Source: an uncultured Bacteroidales bacterium (GTDB lineage: Bacteria; Bacteroidota; Bacteroidia; Bacteroidales; Bacteroidaceae). From it: 64,000 nucleotides of DNA. The stretch is taken from the NCBI GenBank assembly GCA_902801325.1, contig CADCHQ010000012.1, positions 62,001 to 126,000 of the forward strand, written 5' to 3'. Shown piece after piece: positions 46,981-55,438 of this stretch; position 1 is the first letter of the stretch; each line of letters begins with the position of its first letter. The position numbers and the translations under genes were made by a program. The notes below the pieces were generated by a model. The model ran no database searches and was not told the DNA's origin. It saw only the letters and a list, made by a program, of their open reading frames with translations.

Positions 46981-49900
46981 ATGCTTAAAAAATTACATTT
47001 TAAATCATGGCTCCTCATGCTTTGCATGCTTGTAGGAGTCGGAAATGCGTGGGCGCAAAGTGACTATTCTAGTGATTATACTGGAAATGTTACATTGTCC
47101 ACGACTGGTGGAACGCAGACTAATACTTGTAAAGTAGTTCTTAATGAAACTGAATATAGTGGTATTAAGGCTGGTACAGGCAAAGTCGCTGGTGCTATGA
47201 AGATAACAGTTCCTTCGGGCACAAAATATCTTCATATGCATGTTGCAGGATGGAATGGGGAAACTGTGAAATTATCTGTAACCCCTAGTGGATATTCAGA
47301 TGTTATTGCTTTAGTTTCAAATTCAGGTATTTCTAACAACAGCCCATTTACATTCAATGGTGATGCAAATACCTCTGATTATTATAAAGTAGTTACCTTT
47401 GGCACAGCATTGACAAATGATACAGAACTTACATTTTCGGCAACAAGCGGAAAGCGTTTTGTTATCTGGGGTGTAACTGCAGAAAACGAAAGTGCAATCC
47501 CCACTGTAGCTACACCTGCCTTTGAACCGGCTGGTGGTACCTATTCTGAGGCACAGAGCGTGACTATCAGTTGCTCTACAGAAGGGGCTGCTATTCAATA
47601 CAGTACAGACGGTGATAACTGGAATACTTATAACGGAGCCATTAGTGTAAATGAGACAACAACGATTCAGGCAAAAGCTACGAAGACAGGTTATAATGAC
47701 AGCAAAGTTGCTACTGCAACCTATACTATAGTGGCACCGATAACGATTGCTGCTGCACGTACTCAGGCTACGGGTTCCGTTTTTACAAAGGGTGTTGTAA
47801 CCAGCTGTGTGGGTGTGACTGGTTATATTCAGGATGCTACTGCTGCCATTTGTGTTTATGGTACAAGTCTTACGGTTGGTGATGAGATAACCGTATCAGG
47901 TACGCTTACCACTTATAAAGGATTGCTCGAAATCACATCTCCGAGTGTTACAGTTCTTTCTCATAACAATACTGTTACTCCAACCATAATGACTATTGCG
48001 GATATAAATGCGACTAATGCCCCCCAAGGTAAGTATGTTAAGATTGTAGAAGCAATAGTTACAGCTATCGATGGTCAAAATACGACTATCGAACAAGATG
48101 GAGCATCAATCGTAGTTCGTGGTATTTCGTCAGATGTAGAATATGCTGTAGGCGACGCTCTCACCCTTGAAGGCAATATCGGTTGCTTTGATGTAGTACA
48201 GATTGCCAATCCTCAGAATGTGGTGGTTCAGAAGAGCGAAAAGCAGGAAGCTGGCCTCGCATACGAAACCACAGAATATACCATTAACCTTGGTGAGAGC
48301 TTCACAGCTCCCACTCTGACCAACCCCAACAACCTTGCTGTTACCTATGAAAGCAGCAATACAGAACTTGCGACAGTAGATGAAAATGGTGCTGTGACAG
48401 TTGTTGTAGGCGCTACAGGCACAACTACTATTACGGCATCTTTTGCTGGCAACGATACCTATCTCCCTGGTTCTGCATCTTACACTCTGACTGTTGTTGA
48501 CCCCAATGCTCCTGGCGCATCGGCAGATAATCCTTATACTGTAGCGCAGGCTCGTGCTGCGATTGATGCTGGAACGGGCGTTACGGGTGTATATGCAACT
48601 GGTATCGTGTCTAAGATTGTAACTGCATATAATGCAACTTATGGTAACATCACTTACAATATCTCTGCTGACGGTAGCGAAGAGGGTGACCAACTGCAGG
48701 CTTATCGTGGTTTCAGTTATAATGGTGAAAACTTTAATTCTGCCGACGATATTCAGGTAGGCGACGTTGTTGTTATCTATGGTAATCTGACGAAGCACAA
48801 CACCACTTATGAGTTTGGCGCAGGCAATCAATTGGTTTCTCTTAACCGCCCAGTAAATACTGACCCCGTCATCAATGCGGAAGATGTAACTCTTGCTTAC
48901 GATGCAACCTCTGGCGAAATCGCTTATACGATTTCCAATGTTGACGAAGGAACTGAACTTGATGACGCTACCCCCAATGCCGACTGGATTAGTGGCATTA
49001 CTATTGCATCTGATAAGGTAACCTTCACTACCACAGCAAATGAAGGTACAGAAGATCGTACGGCTACTATCACTCTCACATATGGTGATGTGACGAAGGA
49101 TGTTACTGTAACTCAAAGTCACTATGTTGCTCCTGTAATTGATTATGCAACATTACCGTTTGAATTTGATGGTGGTAGGGCAGACATTGAAACTACAGAT
49201 GGATTGACTCAAGAAGGACTCGATTCGGATTATGGTTCGTCTCCGAAACTTAAGTTTAATTCAACCAACGATGTCGTCATTTTGCACTTCAACGAACAAC
49301 CTGGCACGCTTACCTTCGACATCAAGGGTAATAGTTTCTCAGGTAGTACCTTTAAGGTCCAGACTTCTGCTGATGGTGTTAACTATACAGACCTGAAATC
49401 TTATACTACATTAGGTAATACTCAGTCAGAAATAATTGAGGATATCGATGCTACTGTTCGTTATATCAAGTGGATATACACGGAGAAAGTTTCTGGCAAT
49501 GTCGCTCTTGGTAACATAACACTTGCCAAGTATACCAATAAGCAGGATGCAACTGTTAGCTTCAAGAAGGATGGTGAGGCAATCACCACTTTGGAGGCTA
49601 GTCTAAATGCCGAAATTGAGGTCGCAGTTGAATGTAGTGTTGAGGGTGCTGAACTTAACATTACAAGCAGTAACTCACGTGTCGCTAAATATGAAGACGG
49701 TGTAGTTAAGGCTCTGGCCGAAGGTGAGGCTACAATTACTGCCACCTTTGCTGGCAACGAGAACTACAAGGCTGCAACGGCAACGCTGGTTGTGACGGTA
49801 GTTGATAATCGTCAGGACGTTACACTTGCCTTTAATGACATTCCTGCTGAAATCAATATCAATGAGACTGCTACTTATGCTGTAACGGCTACTCCCGCCG

Positions 49901-50829
49901 TTGAAGGTGTTACTTACAGCAGTTCTGCTCCCGCTGTTGTTTCTGTAGACGAGAACACGGGCGAAATCGAGGCTCTGGCTGTAGGTACAGCTACAATTAC
50001 TGCCACCTTTGCTGGTAACAATAGTTATAAGGCTGCTACGGCTACCTACACCATTAAGGTGGTTAACCCAGATTTTGTAGCAAGTAAGTATGAGCTCGTT
50101 ACTGATGCTTCAACCCTGGTGGCTGGTGATGAGATTGTATTTGGATATATTGGTACATATACAACTTCTGGTACTGAATATGAAACTGCGCAAGTTATGT
50201 CTACAGAGTACAATAGTACAAATAAGATTTATGGTGCATTAGACATGATATCGCATAATAATGATAATATAATTGAGATTCAGGATGGGACTGCCATTAT
50301 AACTTTGGGTGGTTCTATTGGTGCTTGGACATTCCAGATGCCCGATGGAAAATATCTTGTTTCGAACGGTAGGGCAAAGAATGAGGATGGTACCAATCTT
50401 CCCTCCAAAAATGAAAATATTATTGAAACGACAGAGGACAACACTGATACTCATGCTCAAGCAACAATTGCGATTGATGGTGAAGGCAATGCCACAGTTC
50501 TCTTCCAAGGTGGAAATGGTGCAAACAATCTTTGCTACAATGTTAATAATGGAAAGAACCAGCGATTCTCCTGCTATGTAACTGCACAAACTGGTCTTCA
50601 AATTTACAAGAAGGTGTCCTCCAGCGAGTTCCTGAAAGGTGATGTGAATAATGACAATCAGGTTTCTATTGCCGATGTTACTGCTCTTGTGAATATCATC
50701 TTGGGCAAGGCAACTCCTGAGACTAATCCCGAATACAACTTCGAGGCTGCCAATGTGAATGAGGACGATACTGTTTCGATAGCTGACGTTACTGCCCTTG
50801 TAAATATTATATTGGGGAAAGACCAGTAA
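46981..50829 (+). CDS. Large secreted modular protein with Ig-like, BACON and OB-like domains and a C-terminal dockerin-like module
   Basis: 1282 residues with signal peptide (KSWLLMLCMLVGVGNAWAQ). Modules by approximate residue: chitobiase-C-like sandwich 171-255 (PAGGTYSEAQSVTISCSTEG); DUF6359/OB-like 256-415 and 518-620 (ATGIVSKIV, GDVVVIYGNLTKH); BIG2-like 425-515, 850-940 and 942-1030 (ATITATFAGNENYKAATATL and a near copy); BACON-like 630-715 (DWISGITIASDKVTF, VTVTQSH); discoidin-like 720-845; an unassigned domain 1035-1215; and two dockerin-type calcium repeats 1216-1282 (GDVNNDNQVSIADVTALVNI, twice). No catalytic residues were seen. A surface carbohydrate-binding or adhesive role is inferred. 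The dockerin-like tail suggests calcium-stabilised assembly, but no cohesin is in the window. Confidence 0.85.
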   Translation: MLKKLHFKSWLLMLCMLVGVGNAWAQSDYSSDYTGNVTLSTTGGTQTNTCKVVLNETEYSGIKAGTGKVAGAMKITVPSGTKYLHMHVAGWNGETVKLSVTPSGYSDVIALVSNSGISNNSPFTFNGDANTSDYYKVVTFGTALTNDTELTFSATSGKRFVIWGVTAENESAIPTVATPAFEPAGGTYSEAQSVTISCSTEGAAIQYSTDGDNWNTYNGAISVNETTTIQAKATKTGYNDSKVATATYTIVAPITIAAARTQATGSVFTKGVVTSCVGVTGYIQDATAAICVYGTSLTVGDEITVSGTLTTYKGLLEITSPSVTVLSHNNTVTPTIMTIADINATNAPQGKYVKIVEAIVTAIDGQNTTIEQDGASIVVRGISSDVEYAVGDALTLEGNIGCFDVVQIANPQNVVVQKSEKQEAGLAYETTEYTINLGESFTAPTLTNPNNLAVTYESSNTELATVDENGAVTVVVGATGTTTITASFAGNDTYLPGSASYTLTVVDPNAPGASADNPYTVAQARAAIDAGTGVTGVYATGIVSKIVTAYNATYGNITYNISADGSEEGDQLQAYRGFSYNGENFNSADDIQVGDVVVIYGNLTKHNTTYEFGAGNQLVSLNRPVNTDPVINAEDVTLAYDATSGEIAYTISNVDEGTELDDATPNADWISGITIASDKVTFTTTANEGTEDRTATITLTYGDVTKDVTVTQSHYVAPVIDYATLPFEFDGGRADIETTDGLTQEGLDSDYGSSPKLKFNSTNDVVILHFNEQPGTLTFDIKGNSFSGSTFKVQTSADGVNYTDLKSYTTLGNTQSEIIEDIDATVRYIKWIYTEKVSGNVALGNITLAKYTNKQDATVSFKKDGEAITTLEASLNAEIEVAVECSVEGAELNITSSNSRVAKYEDGVVKALAEGEATITATFAGNENYKAATATLVVTVVDNRQDVTLAFNDIPAEININETATYAVTATPAVEGVTYSSSAPAVVSVDENTGEIEALAVGTATITATFAGNNSYKAATATYTIKVVNPDFVASKYELVTDASTLVAGDEIVFGYIGTYTTSGTEYETAQVMSTEYNSTNKIYGALDMISHNNDNIIEIQDGTAIITLGGSIGAWTFQMPDGKYLVSNGRAKNEDGTNLPSKNENIIETTEDNTDTHAQATIAIDGEGNATVLFQGGNGANNLCYNVNNGKNQRFSCYVTAQTGLQIYKKVSSSEFLKGDVNNDNQVSIADVTALVNIILGKATPETNPEYNFEAANVNEDDTVSIADVTALVNIILGKDQ

Positions 50830-50884
50830 AAGTTTAACAGTTTAATCGGGCTCCGCCCTGGTTAACAGTTTAATGGATACAAAT

Positions 50885-50924
50885 AAGAAGGCCCGCAACC
50901 AATCAGTTGCGGGCCTTCTTGTTT
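50885..50924. terminator. Terminator after the Ig/dockerin-like gene
   Basis: AAGAAGGCCCGCAAC (50885-50899) and GTTGCGGGCCTTCTT (50906-50920) form a perfect 15-bp stem, loop CAATCA, followed by GTTT. Confidence 0.92.
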
Positions 50925-50939
50925 ATTAAGATATTAAAG

Positions 50940-51050
50940 CCCCCTCCCTGACTGGCCCCCGTCGCGAGTGGGGACTCGCTCCCATTTGTGGGGTCATAGT
51001 GACATTCAGTCACTATTCTAAAGACCCCAGTCGCCCCTCAAGGGGAGGGG
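50940..51050. repeat. 110-bp GC-rich element with terminal inverted repeats and inner hairpins
   Basis: Begins CCCCTCCCTGACTGGCCCCC and ends CCCCTCAAGGGGAGGGG, so the ends are inverted repeats (CCCCTCCC). Inside are GCGAGT/ACTCGC and a perfect ATAGTGAC-ATTCA-GTCACTAT hairpin (about 50996-51016). Its ends match the GC-rich palindromic element found inside queA. Size and ends resemble a miniature mobile element. Confidence 0.65.
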
Positions 51051-51085
51051 AATAATATATAGGTGCAAATAGTCCCAACCCAAAC

Positions 51086-51120
51086 CTCACCCCTAACCCC
51101 TCTCCAAAGGGCGAGGGGAA
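51086..51120. repeat. GC-rich palindromic element, intergenic copy
   Basis: CTCACCCCTAACCCCTCTCC then AAAGGGCGAGGGGAA. Same consensus as the copies in queA. Confidence 0.75.
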
Positions 51121-51157
51121 CTTTATAGGAAAATATGAGTTGAAAAAATGAGAAAAA

Positions 51158-51224
51158 GCTATTAACCTACTAACCTATTAAGCTAGTAAGCAAATAAGCT
51201 AGTAAGCAACTAACCTCCTAAGCT
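51158..51224. repeat. AT-rich tandem repeat (AAGCTAGTAAGCAAAT type)
   Basis: AAGCTAGTAAGC occurs twice 16 bp apart, flanked by looser AACCTACTAACCTATT and AACTAACCTCCTAAGC units. It abuts the stop codon of the RlpA-like gene. No gene is seen in 50925-51224; the stretch is made of repeats. Confidence 0.65.
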
Positions 51225-51725
51225 TTATTCATCTTTCTCTTGAATAGAATCCGGTCGCCAGTCGGGGAAGTCAAATTGGGCGGCAGGAACGAAGTCGAGC
51301 TCGATGTCGATGAGGTCCTCGGGTTCCTCCTCTTCGAGACGGAAGGGAACGATGCCTCCCTGACGAGAGGTTACTTGTGCAATCTCCACCGGGGCCCATC
51401 CGGTCTGCACGATTCCGAGATAGCGTGCGGCGGCACGGCTGAGGTCGATGGTGAAGCGACGAGAGTAGGGGCCTCGGTCGGTGACCTGGACGATGACGGC
51501 CTTGCCGTTGCGCACGTTGGTCACGCGCAGCCATGTGCCCAGGGCATAGCGCCGATGGGCGCAGGTGAAACTGTCCTTGTGATAGATGTCGCCGTTGGCC
51601 ATGCGCCGGCCGTGGAACTTGTCGTGGTAGTACGAGGCTACGCCCCGTTCCGCCCTCAGTCCCAGGCTGAGGCTTGCGAGCAGGCTACAGGCTATAGCCC
51701 AGATGATTATTCTTGTGTTTCTCAT
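51225..51725 (-). CDS. rlpA: RlpA-like septal ring lytic transglycosylase family protein
   Basis: 166 residues from MRNTRIIIWAIACSLLASLS (signal peptide). The double-psi beta-barrel is clear: GVASYYHDKFHGRRMANGDI, FTCAHRRYALGTWLRVTNVR, VQVTDRGPY and IDLSRAAARYLG. RlpA cleaves naked peptidoglycan glycan strands at division sites in some bacteria. No SPOR domain is present; an acidic C-terminal tail replaces it. The start at 51767 would lie upstream of the promoter and is rejected. Confidence 0.85.
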   Translation of the reverse strand: MRNTRIIIWAIACSLLASLSLGLRAERGVASYYHDKFHGRRMANGDIYHKDSFTCAHRRYALGTWLRVTNVRNGKAVIVQVTDRGPYSRRFTIDLSRAAARYLGIVQTGWAPVEIAQVTSRQGGIVPFRLEEEEPEDLIDIELDFVPAAQFDFPDWRPDSIQEKDE

Positions 51726-51737
51726 TACTTTACGTGA

Positions 51738-51768
51738 CAAAGTTAAGCATTTATTGAGAATAATCAAT
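51738..51768 (-). promoter_or_regulatory. Promoter of the RlpA-like gene
   Basis: On the minus strand: ATTG (complement of 51765-51768), a 19-nt spacer and TAACTTTG (complement of 51738-51745), 13 nt from the ATG. Confidence 0.65.
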
Positions 51769-51848
51769 CAAAGAAGGACAATTTATTTTGTATCTTTGAC
51801 TACTTTGTAGTCGAAGATAGGGCGCAGAGGGTAAAAACTCATTTAATT

Positions 51849-51880
51849 TTTGGTTTTTCACTCGATTTGCGCTATCTTTG
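51849..51880 (+). promoter_or_regulatory. Promoter of the wza-wzc operon
   Basis: TTTG (51849-51852), a 20-nt spacer and TATCTTTG (51873-51880), 29 nt before the ATG at 51909. Confidence 0.82.
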
Positions 51881-51908
51881 CACGCGAAAATTGAATATAC
51901 TGACAGAT

Positions 51909-52745
51909 ATGAAGAAAATTTTCTATGTTTTTTGCCTCTTGGCAGTGGTGGAACTTACTTTGAGCACCACATCGTGCATCTCCACGGAGAAGATTGTCTA
52001 TCTGCAGGGAGCCGACACCATGTATGCCGTTCCTCAGCAGATTCAGCAGGCTTTCGAGCTTGAGATTCAGCCCGACGACGAATTGGCCATCTCGGTCAGC
52101 AGTCGTTTCCCCGAGGCTATTGCAAAGTTCAATAACAATACCCTGATTGGTGGCGGCACCAACAGTATGACGGGTAGTAACACGGCTAACACCACTTCGC
52201 GTGTGGCATACTTCCTTGTGGACAAGGAGGGTAACATTGAGTTCCCCGTCTTCGGTACTATCAACACCCGTAACAAGACATGTAAACAACTGGCTCTCGA
52301 ACTGCAGCAGAAGTTCCAAACTAATGATGTGGAGAAGATTAAGGATGCTGTGGTCAACGTGAAGGTGATGTCGTTTAAGGTTACCGTATTGGGTGATGTG
52401 AAGAATCCAGGTACGCAAACCTTCCAAGGCGAGCGCTTGACTTTGCTCGAGGCTATTGGTAAGGCTGGTGACATGAATGGTTCTGCTTTGCGTGAGCATG
52501 TGTTGGTTGTTCGTGAGATTGGCGACAAGCGCGTGACCTATGATGTCGACGTACGTGACCCACAGCAAGTGTTCGATTCGCCTGCCTATTACTTGCAGCA
52601 GAACGATATCATCTATGTGCAGCCCAATAAGAGCGTGCGTGTGAAGGGTTCTACAGGTTATACCCTGCTCTCTGTGCTGGCTACGGCCGTGAGTGTATTG
52701 GTGAGTGTAGTTTCGTTGGTTATTGCGCTTACGAAGAAGTATTGA
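51909..52745 (+). CDS. Polysaccharide export outer-membrane lipoprotein (Wza-like)
   Basis: 278 residues from MKKIFYVFCLLAVVELTLST, with lipobox TTSC (Cys23). The poly-export domain lies at about 45-140 (EIQPDDELAISVSSRFPEAI; VDKEGNIEFPVFGTI) and an SLBB domain at about 150-235 (VTVLGDVKNPGTQTFQGERL; LQQNDIIYVQPN). A C-terminal hydrophobic helix (TLLSVLATAVSVLVSVVSLV) may span the outer membrane as in Wza. It forms the export channel with the Wzc-like partner 39 nt downstream. The stop codon lies in an AT-rich repeat. Confidence 0.9.
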   Translation: MKKIFYVFCLLAVVELTLSTTSCISTEKIVYLQGADTMYAVPQQIQQAFELEIQPDDELAISVSSRFPEAIAKFNNNTLIGGGTNSMTGSNTANTTSRVAYFLVDKEGNIEFPVFGTINTRNKTCKQLALELQQKFQTNDVEKIKDAVVNVKVMSFKVTVLGDVKNPGTQTFQGERLTLLEAIGKAGDMNGSALREHVLVVREIGDKRVTYDVDVRDPQQVFDSPAYYLQQNDIIYVQPNKSVRVKGSTGYTLLSVLATAVSVLVSVVSLVIALTKKY

Positions 52746-52779
52746 CCATTGAACATTGACCATTGAACATTGACCATTA
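52741..52779. repeat. AT-rich dispersed repeat (TTGACCATTGAACATTGA type)
   Basis: ATTGACCATTGAACATTGAC, then the unit again. It supplies the wza stop codon and fills the gap to wzc, as the related copy at 11639 does for the nucleotidyltransferase gene. Confidence 0.78.
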
Positions 52780-52784
52780 GGATT

Positions 52785-55199
52785 ATGGATAATACAACAA
52801 ATCAAAATTTGAAGCAAGCTCAGGTGAACGACGATATGCTGTCGTTGCGTGAGATTCTGGACATGGTGCTGAGCAACTGGAAGTGGTTCCTGATGTCAGC
52901 CGTTGTGTGTCTGGCTATTGCCCGCATCTATCTGGCCACAAAACCTAACATCTATCAGCGTCAGGCCGTGATGCTGGTGAAGGATGATACTGGAACGGGA
53001 GGTAGCCGTAGGGCTGTAGGTACCGATGCATTGATGCAGCTGAACGGCGTCATGACGGGAAGTTCGGTAAAGAACGAGGTGTACATCCTGCGTAGCCACA
53101 TGCTCATGAAAGAGGTTGTGCGTAAGCTTCACCTCGATGTCCTCTATACCCAGAAACATCGTCTGCAGGACGTGTCTCTTTATGATGTTAAGCCCTTCTC
53201 CATCCAGTTCCAGGAGAGTGAGGACTCGGTCATCGTGGCTTCGTTTAACGTAGAAGTACTGAATAAGCGTGAGTGCAAACTTAATAATATCGTGACTCGC
53301 GATGGTGAGATTGACTACAATAAGATTGTGCGCTTCGGCCAGATGGTGAAGACACCTGTGGGCAAACTGATTATTGTGCCCGTGCCTGAGTATCTGGATA
53401 AGTTCGAGGGCAAGACCATTGCTGTAACTCACCTCAACATTGAGCGTGCAGCCAATATGATTGGCGGACGCATCTCGGCAGGTGAAGTTGACCGCGAGAG
53501 CACATTGGTGCGCATTGTTTGCACCGACACCAACATCCAACGTGCCGACGACATTCTTGCCGCCCTGCTTGAAGCTTACAAGCGCAGCATCATTCAGGAC
53601 AAGAACTTGCTGGCACAAAGCACAGCGGACTTCATCGACGAACGTATCAAAATAATCAGTAAGGACTTGAGCCGCGTGGAAGGTGAGATGGCTTCGTTTA
53701 AGCAAAGGAACAATCTTGTCGACCTGTCGCAGAATGCCCAGAACTATCTGGCACAGAGCAACACGGCCCGTCAGCGCACCATCCAGTTGCAGGCTCAGCA
53801 GGCTAGCATCTCGTATCTGCTCAACCACTTGCGTAGTGCCAGTCAGGGTAATACCCTTATTCCCATGCTTGGTGGACTGACCGATGCAGGCGTGCAAAGC
53901 CAGATTCAGCGTTACAACGACCTGATGTTGCAACGTAACCACTTGGTTGAGAATGCAGGCGAAGGGTCATCGAGCATCAAGGAAATGGATGCCAACCTGC
54001 GTCAGATGAAGCAAGCCGTCATTGCCTCTGTGCAAGGTTACAAAGCTTCGGTTGACCTGCAGACTCGTCAGGCTCAGCACGAAGAACAGAACCTGCAAGG
54101 TAGCTTGGCAACAGTGCCTCAGAAGGAAAAGGAGATCATCGATATCAATCGTCAGCAGAGCATTAAAGAGACGCTGTACACCTACTTGCTGAACAAGCGT
54201 GAGGAGACTGCTCTGCAGTTAGCTATTCAGGAAGCAAACATCCGTGTGGTAGAACAACCCTTCGGAAGCCTAAATCCCATTGCTCCGCGTCGCATGGTCA
54301 TCAATTGTGCTGCTTTGCTCATTGGTCTTTTGCTGCCCTTCGTAGTGCTTTATCTCATCAATCTATTGAACATGGGCGTACGTGGTCGCAAGGATGTGGA
54401 GACATATACCACTATCCCCGTCATTGGTGAAATACCTCGTGTCAAGCATGACAAGAAGGACACCAATGTGGTTGTCGACGAACAGAGCAACGACGCTGTC
54501 AGTGAGGCCTTCCGTATGTTGCGTTTCAACCTTACGTTTGTCAACAAGGATGCACGCGTGATCATGTTCACCAGTACCATGCCAGGCGAAGGTAAGACCT
54601 TTGTTAGCCGCAATTATGCTTATACCTTGTCGCTTATGGGTAAGAAGGTAATCTTGGTGGATGCCGATATCCGCAAGCGCACGCAGTCGTCGCTCTATGG
54701 CGTACAACGCAAAGCTGGTTTGACTTCGTATCTGAGCGGTACGGTAGAAAATCTGGATGAGATGATAATCCGCGGTACGGAGAATAACAAGGTTGATATT
54801 CTGCCTGCTGGTGTTCTGCCTCCTAACCCTGCCGAATTGCTTATGAGCGAGCGTCTGGAAACCTTGATTACGGAGTTGAAGAAGTCGTATGACTACATCG
54901 TCATCGACAATGTTCCTGCCCAGGTTGTTGCTGACGCCGGTATCGTTAATCGTGTGGCCGACTGCACTATCTATGTGGTACGCGACCATAAGCTCGACCG
55001 TCGTTATCTGCCCGAACTCGAGCGCCTGTATCAGGAGAAGAAGTTCAACAACTTGTGTGTCTTGATCAATGACTCGAAGCTTGAGAAGAAGCGTTACGGC
55101 TATGGTTATGGTCGATATGGTTATGGCTATGGCTACGGCTATGGTAACGACAAGAAGAAAAAGCGCTTTAGCTTAGAAACGCTTAAGAGTAAGATTTAA
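52785..55199 (+). CDS. Polysaccharide co-polymerase with tyrosine autokinase domain (Wzc-like)
   Basis: 804 residues from MDNTTNQNLKQAQ. Wzz domain with transmembrane helices near 37-55 and 505-525 (VINCAALLIGLLLPFVVLYL), a long periplasmic coiled coil between them, and a cytoplasmic BY-kinase: Walker A TSTMPGEGKTF near 597, Walker A' VILVDADIRKR, Walker B YDYIVIDNV. The C-terminus has eight tyrosines in a Tyr-Gly repeat (YGYGYGRYGYGYGYGYG), the autophosphorylation cluster. It controls chain length and export of capsule or exopolysaccharide with Wza. No glycosyltransferases or Wzx/Wzy are adjacent; the sugar genes must lie elsewhere. Confidence 0.93.
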   Translation: MDNTTNQNLKQAQVNDDMLSLREILDMVLSNWKWFLMSAVVCLAIARIYLATKPNIYQRQAVMLVKDDTGTGGSRRAVGTDALMQLNGVMTGSSVKNEVYILRSHMLMKEVVRKLHLDVLYTQKHRLQDVSLYDVKPFSIQFQESEDSVIVASFNVEVLNKRECKLNNIVTRDGEIDYNKIVRFGQMVKTPVGKLIIVPVPEYLDKFEGKTIAVTHLNIERAANMIGGRISAGEVDRESTLVRIVCTDTNIQRADDILAALLEAYKRSIIQDKNLLAQSTADFIDERIKIISKDLSRVEGEMASFKQRNNLVDLSQNAQNYLAQSNTARQRTIQLQAQQASISYLLNHLRSASQGNTLIPMLGGLTDAGVQSQIQRYNDLMLQRNHLVENAGEGSSSIKEMDANLRQMKQAVIASVQGYKASVDLQTRQAQHEEQNLQGSLATVPQKEKEIIDINRQQSIKETLYTYLLNKREETALQLAIQEANIRVVEQPFGSLNPIAPRRMVINCAALLIGLLLPFVVLYLINLLNMGVRGRKDVETYTTIPVIGEIPRVKHDKKDTNVVVDEQSNDAVSEAFRMLRFNLTFVNKDARVIMFTSTMPGEGKTFVSRNYAYTLSLMGKKVILVDADIRKRTQSSLYGVQRKAGLTSYLSGTVENLDEMIIRGTENNKVDILPAGVLPPNPAELLMSERLETLITELKKSYDYIVIDNVPAQVVADAGIVNRVADCTIYVVRDHKLDRRYLPELERLYQEKKFNNLCVLINDSKLEKKRYGYGYGRYGYGYGYGYGNDKKKKRFSLETLKSKI

Positions 55200-55224
55200 A
55201 AGGCCAAAGGCTAAGGGCTAAAAT

Positions 55225-55263
55225 AAGGCAGCCTACTCATGGATGTGAGTGGGCTGCCTTTTT
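55225..55263 (+). terminator. Terminator after wzc
   Basis: AAGGCAGCCTACTCA and TGAGTGGGCTGCCTT form a stem of about 15 bp with one G-T pair, loop TGGATG, followed by TTT. Confidence 0.85.
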
Positions 55264-55403
55264 GGTTGCAATGGTATTGCAACAGACTGAACAAGAGGAA
55301 GAAGAAACTCGCTCAAACGAGCGGGCTGCCTTTTTTGTTGCAATGGTATTGCAACAGACAAAACAAGCTGTCACAAGAAAAGCCCGCTCAAACGAGCGGG
55401 CTT
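55246..55403. repeat. Tandem duplication (72 and 75 bp) of a terminator-like unit
   Basis: GGGCTGCC + T-run + GTTGCAATGGTATTGCAAC + purine-rich stretch + CGCTCAAACGAGC occurs twice, starting at 55251 and 55323, with a third start at 55398. Each unit contains the perfect hairpin GTTGCAAT-GGT-ATTGCAAC; the last ends in the perfect AAGCCCGCTC/GAGCGGGCTT stem (55380-55403), a terminator for both convergent genes. Both periods are multiples of three, so an open frame (from 55239) reads repeated SGLPFWLQWYCNR blocks; coding is not supported otherwise. Confidence 0.75.
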
Positions 55404-55438
55404 CTTATCTTTAGCCTTTCGACTTTAGCCCTTCGCCA

